Shown here in pieces: positions 1 through 5,753 of a DNA stretch of 14,769 nt (position 1 is the stretch's first letter; the number at the start of each line of letters is the position of its first letter). The position numbers and the translations under genes were made by a program. The stretch is from Marinagarivorans sp. UBA5868 (GTDB taxonomy: Bacteria > Pseudomonadota > Gammaproteobacteria > Pseudomonadales > Cellvibrionaceae): the NCBI GenBank assembly GCA_002432095.1, contig DJFQ01000190.1:33925-48693 (forward strand). The letters run 5' to 3'. The notes beneath the pieces were generated by a model. The model was not told where the DNA came from, searched no databases, and was given only the letters and a program-made list of their open reading frames with translations.

Positions 1-1
1 C

Positions 2-544
2 ACTAACCCCGCTTACATTGCCTGGCTCGAAATGCCAGCAAAAGAGCGTAAAAAATTGGCAAAACCTGACGAAACCGTTCGCGAACAGAAGCAGCAGACG
101 GTTTTTGTCACCAGCACATTGCATCGAAAAACCGGTATTTTTGCAGTCAGCTATCGTCTAGTCGATAACGACAACAAGCGTGTGATCTTCCCAGACAGCA
201 TTACTCTACAGGCGGAACACGAGGATGAGAGCAACGAAGGTTTAGAAGTCGGCGAACTTGTTGTTCCTTATAAGATAGCGAAATTACCGTCTGATACGGA
301 GATACTGCAAAGCCTTTCTCAGAATGTCGCGAGTGCAATTGCCGGCAATTTGGCGGGGGTGCTTCTGAATCAGGAAATCGAATATTTAAAAGCTGCGAAC
401 AAATCGGCAACACAAAATAATTGCGCGGAAGAAGTCGAGCATTTAGCAAAAGCGGTGGCGTTGTTGGCGACCAAAAATAAAGGCATTCAAGAAACCGAAA
501 CCCCGACTCGACGACTGATTGATCGCACTCTCGGGTGCTTGTGA
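2..544 (+). CDS. Unrecognised protein, C-terminal part (cut by left edge)
   Basis: The frame is open from the first complete codon of the window to a TGA at 542-544, so this is probably the last ~180 residues of a longer protein. An internal ATG at 32 has no ribosome binding site and is unlikely to be the start. The visible part has a basic, Lys-rich start, then an alternating hydrophobic stretch with phrases such as VFVTSTLHR and FAVSYRLVDNDNKRVIFPDS, which looks like beta-strands of an extracytoplasmic domain. Next come an acidic loop (EHEDESNEGLEVGEL), a LPSDTEIL motif and an alpha-helical, Ala-rich C-terminus. I do not recognise the family. The stop lies one base from the stop of the convergent kinase gene, with no visible terminator between them. 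No function is assigned. Confidence 0.7.
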   Translation, partial: TNPAYIAWLEMPAKERKKLAKPDETVREQKQQTVFVTSTLHRKTGIFAVSYRLVDNDNKRVIFPDSITLQAEHEDESNEGLEVGELVVPYKIAKLPSDTEILQSLSQNVASAIAGNLAGVLLNQEIEYLKAANKSATQNNCAEEVEHLAKAVALLATKNKGIQETETPTRRLIDRTLGCL

Positions 545-545
545 A

Positions 546-2708
546 TCAGCGTCCGTATTCAATGAGTTTGTCGATCGCTAAATCATTGTCTGGATCGAGA
601 TCCAGAACCTGCTGATATTTTTCCAGCGCATTGTTCCCGACAGGAGAGCGAATCCGCCCAGCCTCCTCGTCGGCGCGAGCCAATGCCAACAGATTGTCGA
701 TTTTCTCCGCTTTCTTTGCCGCGGCCGCCAGAGCCTGGAGCTCCTGCTGCTCGGCAAGCGCCAACATCAATTTGTCTTCGAGTTTTTGCAGACCCGGATT
801 ATTTGGCGCAACGGTGCGGCTCTCATCGATAAACCCTCGCGCCTTGGTGAGCTCCTTATCCTTGATCGCTCGCTCCGCCATCGCCAAGTATGTCGCCGCA
901 ATTCTGTCCATCCCCTTCAAAGCCTCGTCATTATTCGACTCCAGCTCCAACACCTGTTGGTATTTCAGAAACGCATTGTCGTCGGAAGGTTTGCGCAACC
1001 GCCGATTTGCCATATGCACTTCGGCCTCAGCTAATAACCCTGCAACGATTTCTCCGGTATCCGGCTCCGCGGAAACTTCCACTTCCGCTTGAAGTTCTTC
1101 TGCAGCCACCACCGGGGCAGGCTCTTGCTCCAAAATTGCGTCCGTCTCCAACGGTGATGTCTCATCGACGCTGACCTGAGCGTCAGACCCCGGACCTACC
1201 ATTGCACTCCCCGGGTTAGCCGATTCCCCGACTATGTTTGCTTCCGCAGACTCTATATTTGTTTGCGCAGACTCCATATTTACTTCCGCAGGCTCCGGCT
1301 GTGTCAGCTGCTCTGCGCCCGCCACTATGCCCACTTCATTTTCTATTTCGTCCGCCACCGCCACGTCCACTGCCGAAGCTTCTTCCGCCGGCATGTCCGC
1401 GACTGGTATGTCAGGTACCGGCTCGGCCTCATGGCTCGGAGGCACATCGAAGAGCTCTTCGGGCAGGTTTTGAACAACGTCAAATGACGTTACTTTTGCC
1501 CAAAGATCCGCAGCTTGGCCTCGCATTTCGGCGACCCATGCGGAACGGTAAATCAGATCTAACCCACCTGTGTAATGAGCGGAGGCAAACACCACCACCG
1601 ACATAAACATACAAAGCAACAAAACGATTCGCGCCGCTGATCCCCGGCGCTTTCGCTCACGCCCCGCCGCCGCCGGATATCGCGCAGATGCAGCCAGCGG
1701 ATCATGCAGCTTCATATGCTCAGCTCGCACCGTCTGATTTAACGACGAGCGAACTTGGGTTCCCTCCATATTGGATTCCGGCAACGCCTGTGCTGCCGCT
1801 CCTAAAGTGTGGCGGCCACTGACAGCGGTGACAGTTGGAGGTGTTAACTTGTTGGCTGCGGCTACAGCCAAATTGGTCAGATCCGCCTGATACGCATCCC
1901 GATTTAATTCTTCGAGAGCATCCACCACATCACGCCCGCGCTGAAACCGCGCCTCGGGTGCTTTTTCCAGCATGCGATTGATGATGGGTTGGAAACAGGC
2001 GACCTCAGGAGGAAGCAGCGGGACCGGCTCATTGTCCTGCAAATAAGCGGTGGTGAGCATATCCTTGCCATCGAAAGGAACATAGTTGGTCAGACAGCGG
2101 TAAAACACGATACCAAGGGAATAAATGTCGGCCCTGTGATCCACCTTGTCCCCGCGGATTTGCTCGGGGCTCATGTACCTCGGTGTTCCTATAACGACGC
2201 CTGCCTGGGTGAGTTCAGCTTGGGATTCCAGTTCTTTGGCGATGCCGAAGTCCGTCAGGACCGCCGCACCGTCTTCCCGGAACATCACATTGGCAGGCTT
2301 TATGTCCCGGTGGATGATGTTTTTTCGATGAGCAAAATCCAGGGCGTCGGCGAGCTGCTTGATGATTTTTACCGAGTCACGGAGGGACAACCCCTCGTTC
2401 AGCTTGCCGCTCAAATCGCCGCCGTGTAGGTACTCCATGGAAATATAAAAATAATTGCCGTGCTGCCCCACATCGTAAACCTGCACAATATGGCTGTGAT
2501 GCAACTTCGCAACGATGGATGACTCTTGCAGAAACCGACGGCTGAACTCCTCGAGATCTTCCGCCGCTGGATTTAAAACTTTAAGCGCAACCTCCCGCCC
2601 AAAGCTCTGCTGCCTCGCCTGGTAAACAGCAGCCATGCCCCCCTTACCCAAGAGCACTTCTATCTCATAACCCGGAATACGCAGCTCTTTCGGAATCACA
2701 ATACACAA
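546..2708 (-). CDS. Membrane-anchored Ser/Thr protein kinase (Hanks type) with C-terminal repeats
   Basis: Phosphorylates Ser/Thr on protein targets from the cytoplasmic face of the membrane. All key kinase motifs are intact: Gly-rich loop GKGGMAAVY (~21-29), ATP-binding Lys in VALKVL (K43), catalytic HRDIKPAN (D135), Mg-binding DFG (D153), activation segment GTPRYMSPEQ (~174-183) and DIYSLG (~194-199). A proline-poor juxtamembrane stretch with a basic patch (GRERKRRG) precedes one membrane helix (~361-377). The rest should be outside the cytoplasm: an acidic, low-complexity linker (~425-550) containing a 7-residue repeat, then two near copies of a ~45-residue TPR-like unit (NAFLKYQQVLELESNNDEA, ~578; NALEKYQQVLDLDPDNDLA, ~692). 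The furthest start is TTG at 2708, directly abutting GGG. A GTG at 2699 with TGGG nine bases upstream is an equally good or better start. It lies 111 bp downstream of the methyltransferase gene on the same strand, possibly co-transcribed. The target is unknown. Confidence 0.93.
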   Translation of the reverse strand: MCIVIPKELRIPGYEIEVLLGKGGMAAVYQARQQSFGREVALKVLNPAAEDLEEFSRRFLQESSIVAKLHHSHIVQVYDVGQHGNYFYISMEYLHGGDLSGKLNEGLSLRDSVKIIKQLADALDFAHRKNIIHRDIKPANVMFREDGAAVLTDFGIAKELESQAELTQAGVVIGTPRYMSPEQIRGDKVDHRADIYSLGIVFYRCLTNYVPFDGKDMLTTAYLQDNEPVPLLPPEVACFQPIINRMLEKAPEARFQRGRDVVDALEELNRDAYQADLTNLAVAAANKLTPPTVTAVSGRHTLGAAAQALPESNMEGTQVRSSLNQTVRAEHMKLHDPLAASARYPAAAGRERKRRGSAARIVLLLCMFMSVVVFASAHYTGGLDLIYRSAWVAEMRGQAADLWAKVTSFDVVQNLPEELFDVPPSHEAEPVPDIPVADMPAEEASAVDVAVADEIENEVGIVAGAEQLTQPEPAEVNMESAQTNIESAEANIVGESANPGSAMVGPGSDAQVSVDETSPLETDAILEQEPAPVVAAEELQAEVEVSAEPDTGEIVAGLLAEAEVHMANRRLRKPSDDNAFLKYQQVLELESNNDEALKGMDRIAATYLAMAERAIKDKELTKARGFIDESRTVAPNNPGLQKLEDKLMLALAEQQELQALAAAAKKAEKIDNLLALARADEEAGRIRSPVGNNALEKYQQVLDLDPDNDLAIDKLIEYGR
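1233..1295 (-). repeat. 21-bp tandem repeat (3 copies) inside the kinase linker
   Basis: Three consecutive 21-bp units (1233-1253, 1254-1274, 1275-1295) differ at a few positions and keep the reading frame. They encode a heptad-like unit of the type NxESAxx three times in the extracytoplasmic linker of the kinase (about residues 477-498). In-frame tandem duplication in a disordered linker is likely to vary in copy number between strains. Confidence 0.75.
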
Positions 2709-2759
2709 CCCAAAACGATTTGCGGCCTATCTTAACTTAGGATGGCAGGCAAGTAATCA

Positions 2760-2805
2760 CTGGCGGCAAAACGCCAGGTAAATTCCCAGCGCAAGCGAAG
2801 CGCTG
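2760..2805. repeat. Two short inverted repeats between methyltransferase and kinase genes
   Basis: CTGGCG at 2760-2765 pairs with CGCCAG at 2772-2777 (6-nt loop), and CAGCGC at 2787-2792 pairs with GCGCTG at 2800-2805 (7-nt loop). Both lie in the 111-bp gap, just after the methyltransferase stop in the direction of transcription. Neither is followed by a T-tract on the minus strand, so they are not canonical terminators. They could stabilise the 3' end of the upstream mRNA or attenuate read-through into the kinase gene. Confidence 0.5.
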
Positions 2806-2819
2806 ACAATATCCGCCCA

Positions 2820-4208
2820 TCACTCCCCAACATCCGCCATCTGTTCCAGTATTTGACCAAAAAGCGCGATCACTGCCTCTTTTGCATCCACGCCCTCTGG
2901 TAAACCTGGCTGCACCATTTGTGCGATTAAATAAATACTGCGTTTGCCATCCACCAAACCGAGCACTTGCCGAATAAATTCATGGCCCATCTGACATTGA
3001 AAATTAATGCGGGGAACCGGCTGGTGATGCATGATCAACCAGGGCGGCGTCAACCAATCATCGGTGTTGCCCGGTACCGGCGCTGGCCTCGAGTCCGCCC
3101 GCTTGCACGCAGAGAATGAAAAGATCTGCTCGTGGTGATAGCGGGCGTTCAAGGGAGAGGCCATGTGCGCAATTTCCTCAACGCTCTGCTGCTCTACATC
3201 GAATCCGGCCATTTGCGCAAAGTCGAGAATTTCCTCTGCCGAATATTTGAGATCGAAACTCAACTGCCCCGAATACAATAATGGTCCAGTGTTGATCCAG
3301 TAACCACCAGGTTTCAGCAAATAATCGATCACCGAAATCAAATCCTTGACGTCACCGCCCGTAACGTCCAACAACCAGGACGTCACAATGGTATCGACGC
3401 AATTTTCTTTCAGCGGCATATTCCAAACATCTGCGCCCAGGGCGTACCAATGCTCATGGAGCTTGCCTGGATCGTCCGGTGGTTGCATAACCCACGAGCG
3501 GGAAAATGGATATCCGATCTGCGGATAGGTATATAACTCCGGCAAGGTGATAGACCTTCGGCGCTTAATTAACGAATTGGCGCAGGTTAAAAGGAAGGGA
3601 TTGATGTCCGACGCAATCGTGAATTCCGGCTGCAGTGCCTTATGCAAATCCCAACTCAAACGTCCCGCACCAGCACCAAGAAATAACATTTTTCCGGGTC
3701 GAGGATTCTTCCAGACATTCAACACACGCTCAAGATTAGCTTCATTGACATGAGTACGGTAATGTTTACTAGGTTCGGCATCCCATGCCCAGTCGCGTAG
3801 AATGTGATGATAATATTCGGTCGGATTATCCACTCTCGCCTGCTCAAAGAGAGGTTCGCGACGGCTCACCAAACCTGCGCCTTTTAGCTGCCCCATAATC
3901 ATATCCAGGCTTTCGCTCATAGCATCTCGCGACTGCTCCAGCCGGTTTCGCGTCAGCGGAGAAATGTCGTAACCTTGCAGGATATAATCCAGATGTTCCA
4001 AAGCATCCGCGCCCTGGCTTTCCATCATCGCCATTTGATGTTGCCATAAATTTTTCTGCTGAATACCAGTGGTAAACAAACACGGTATATCACCCAAAGA
4101 AAAAAATTCGCTATTGCAGCCCGAACAATAAGACGCAACCACGTCTTTTGCACAAACAGGACATACCAACATCTCTGCGGGAAAATCAAAATTACCCAAC
4201 TCAGTCAT
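2820..4208 (-). CDS. N2227-like (carnosine N-methyltransferase-like) SAM methyltransferase with zinc ribbon
   Basis: Predicted cytoplasmic class I SAM-dependent methyltransferase of 462 residues. An N-terminal zinc ribbon of Trm112 type has C16-x2-C19 and C28-x2-C31. The Rossmann core carries SAM motif I MLFLGAGAGR (~174-183), an acidic motif II residue in SDINP (D201), and the signature of the N2227/CARNMT1 family: VTSWLLDVTGGDVKDLI (~275-291), LKPGGYWINTGPLLY (~298-312) and LKYSAEEILDFAQMAGFDV (~320-338). Eukaryotic members read roughly FFIDTA and GPLLYHF at these places; here the residue after LLY is Ser, not His, so the substrate may not be carnosine. The C-terminal ~80 residues (from WLTPPWLIM) end in a helical stretch faintly like a PqqD-type winged helix (weak). 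The ATG at 4208 is preceded by a poor GGTG. The gene lies upstream of the kinase gene on the same strand. The family call is strong; the substrate is unknown. Confidence 0.85.
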   Translation of the reverse strand: MTELGNFDFPAEMLVCPVCAKDVVASYCSGCNSEFFSLGDIPCLFTTGIQQKNLWQHQMAMMESQGADALEHLDYILQGYDISPLTRNRLEQSRDAMSESLDMIMGQLKGAGLVSRREPLFEQARVDNPTEYYHHILRDWAWDAEPSKHYRTHVNEANLERVLNVWKNPRPGKMLFLGAGAGRLSWDLHKALQPEFTIASDINPFLLTCANSLIKRRRSITLPELYTYPQIGYPFSRSWVMQPPDDPGKLHEHWYALGADVWNMPLKENCVDTIVTSWLLDVTGGDVKDLISVIDYLLKPGGYWINTGPLLYSGQLSFDLKYSAEEILDFAQMAGFDVEQQSVEEIAHMASPLNARYHHEQIFSFSACKRADSRPAPVPGNTDDWLTPPWLIMHHQPVPRINFQCQMGHEFIRQVLGLVDGKRSIYLIAQMVQPGLPEGVDAKEAVIALFGQILEQMADVGE

Positions 4209-4268
4209 TTCGCACCAACGCTAAAATTCAACAAAAAAGTTATCACAGCAACGAGCAAAACCTGCTCA

Positions 4269-4327
4269 CACACCAAACCTACTTACACACCAAACCTACT
4301 TACACACCAAACCTACTTACACACCAA
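4269..4327. repeat. 17-bp tandem repeat, three full copies plus a partial
   Basis: Three identical units of CACACCAAACCTACTTA lie head to tail at 4269-4285, 4286-4302 and 4303-4319, followed by 8 bases of a fourth (4320-4327). The array is intergenic, between the methyltransferase start and the terminator of the DUF1592/DUF1552 operon. Perfect identity suggests recent expansion (a VNTR) or a conserved iteron-like protein-binding array. The 17-bp period is not a coding period. Confidence 0.9.
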
Positions 4328-4328
4328 C

Positions 4329-4359
4329 AAAAAAGCCTCGCCAATCACTTGGCGAGGCT
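4329..4359 (-). terminator. Rho-independent terminator of the DUF1592-DUF1552 operon
   Basis: An 11-bp perfect stem (4334-4344 with 4349-4359, AGCCTCGCCAA / TTGGCGAGGCT) has a 4-nt loop and, on the minus strand, is followed by six T (4329-4334 read as A on the plus strand). It sits 39 bp past the stop of the DUF1552 gene in the direction of transcription and separates that operon from the methyltransferase gene. Confidence 0.92.
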
Positions 4360-4397
4360 CTGCGACTAATGAAAAATAAATTTGCCGTCACCAGCAA

Positions 4398-5696
4398 TTA
4401 GGTAAGATCCACGTCTCCACCGCTGATGCCATTACCTAAATGTAATCCAGTCGGATCAACTCCCAACCCCAGCGCCACCTCCGCGTGGAAATGACGGCTG
4501 GTAGACGCTGTGCCTTTGGACGAAAATCCAGAGCGGAATCCAGACATCTGTGTCGCAAGCAAAAATGGCGCGTCAGCAGACGCGTGCGACAGGCCGTTTC
4601 CGAAACAGGTTACCTGGCAGAACGCCGTGCTGTTGATAAGAGGCTGACCATCGGAGTCCATGGTGTCCATCAATTTTTTGATGAAGTACGCCGGAACTTC
4701 AAACTTGTCCCTCATCATCGGATTCCATACGGATGCGCCACCGGAGTGAGCGGCACTATGACCATCAAAGCCGCGATAGGTCCAACCTGCGCCGTTGTGG
4801 TTGCCGATCTGCAAAACGCCCACACGTGTCAGGTCGCATTTAAATGCGGCGACCAAAATATCGGCCTGCAATTTCGCATGTTCGACCATTCCGGCATTGC
4901 TGGCATCATTATAGGTTCCGGGAATCGCCGGCTTACATGAATTCAGATCCGGTGCTTCGGCGTTGGCAAGATCCGCAATACGGGACTCGATTTTTTCAAT
5001 CGCGGTGAAATGGTGCTGAACGCGATCATATTCCTCCATGCTCAGTTTGTTTTTGATGCGTTCCAGCGCTTGTTTTTGTGCTTCAAACGATAACAAATAA
5101 GTGTCATCGCTACCCACTTCCGGCAACGCGCCAAAATATTTGCGCAACGCAGCTTGAGGATCGTCCTCAGGCAAACTTCCTTTACTGATGATAGTGCCCG
5201 CACCTGAGCCGGACTCTGCTGCGTTGGATCCCAGGAAAATCGTCGAATAATAGCTGCGCGGACCAAGAATAGGACCCAGATCCATATCAACGGTATTTCG
5301 GGTGTAATCGGCACCTAAGGCCTGACGGGCACCGCCATGACCTGCGACTTCCGTGTCAACGCCACGGAAATGGCAGATCTGCGCAACGTTGTAGCTGCCA
5401 GGTCCATAGTGGAACGATGATTGAGAACTGGAAATGCTGGATGCAGAACTCGGCCGCCAATCGCCAGGCGAACCACTATGAATGTAGCAATACACCACAC
5501 GTTTCGGTGTGTCAGCTGCCTGCGCGTAACGCGCAGTCATCACGCCACCCAACAAACTGGAATATCGCAATGTGGCGGAGCCGATTCCAGATTTGGCTAC
5601 CAAATCCAAAAACTTGCGCCGCGATTTATGCACGTCTTTACGTTGAGCATCCGCAATTCTTTCATTTGGCTGCGGTATTTTTTTCGAATCTTTCAT
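4398..5696 (-). CDS. DUF1552 family protein, Tat-exported
   Basis: A 432-residue member of the DUF1552 (HXXSHH) family, of unknown biochemical function, usually encoded next to DUF1592-type heme proteins as here. The N-terminus is a twin-arginine signal: a long n-region, SRRKFLDL (R26-R27), a weakly hydrophobic h-region and ARYAQA-A, with likely cleavage after residue ~60. Export in a folded state is expected, often a sign of a bound cofactor. The mature part starts with the typical KRVVYCYIHSGSPGDW and holds FLGSN, the IxDL segment, and NHNGAGWTYRGFDGHSAAHS (~299-318). The last segment corresponds to the family's HxxSHH motif but reads HSAAHS, so only two of the four signature residues remain. 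The ATG at 5696 has AGG about nine bases upstream. It is second in an operon, 57 bp after the heme lipoprotein gene, and is followed by a strong terminator. Confidence 0.9.
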   Translation of the reverse strand: MKDSKKIPQPNERIADAQRKDVHKSRRKFLDLVAKSGIGSATLRYSSLLGGVMTARYAQAADTPKRVVYCYIHSGSPGDWRPSSASSISSSQSSFHYGPGSYNVAQICHFRGVDTEVAGHGGARQALGADYTRNTVDMDLGPILGPRSYYSTIFLGSNAAESGSGAGTIISKGSLPEDDPQAALRKYFGALPEVGSDDTYLLSFEAQKQALERIKNKLSMEEYDRVQHHFTAIEKIESRIADLANAEAPDLNSCKPAIPGTYNDASNAGMVEHAKLQADILVAAFKCDLTRVGVLQIGNHNGAGWTYRGFDGHSAAHSGGASVWNPMMRDKFEVPAYFIKKLMDTMDSDGQPLINSTAFCQVTCFGNGLSHASADAPFLLATQMSGFRSGFSSKGTASTSRHFHAEVALGLGVDPTGLHLGNGISGGDVDLT

Positions 5697-5753
5697 GATC
5701 GTAACCTATCGTTGGCTATGACAACGGGATCAGCTGACCCCGCAGCAACTCTG

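Noticed and set aside
2760..2805. Rho-independent terminator of the methyltransferase gene
   Set aside because: Stems are only 6 bp and no T-tract follows on the minus strand.
4269..4327. CRISPR array
   Set aside because: The 17-bp units are directly adjacent with no spacers, and no cas genes are present.
4148..4369. Plus-strand frame reading through the 17-bp repeats and the terminator
   Set aside because: It starts inside the methyltransferase gene on the other strand and translates repeats and a terminator stem; no ribosome site.
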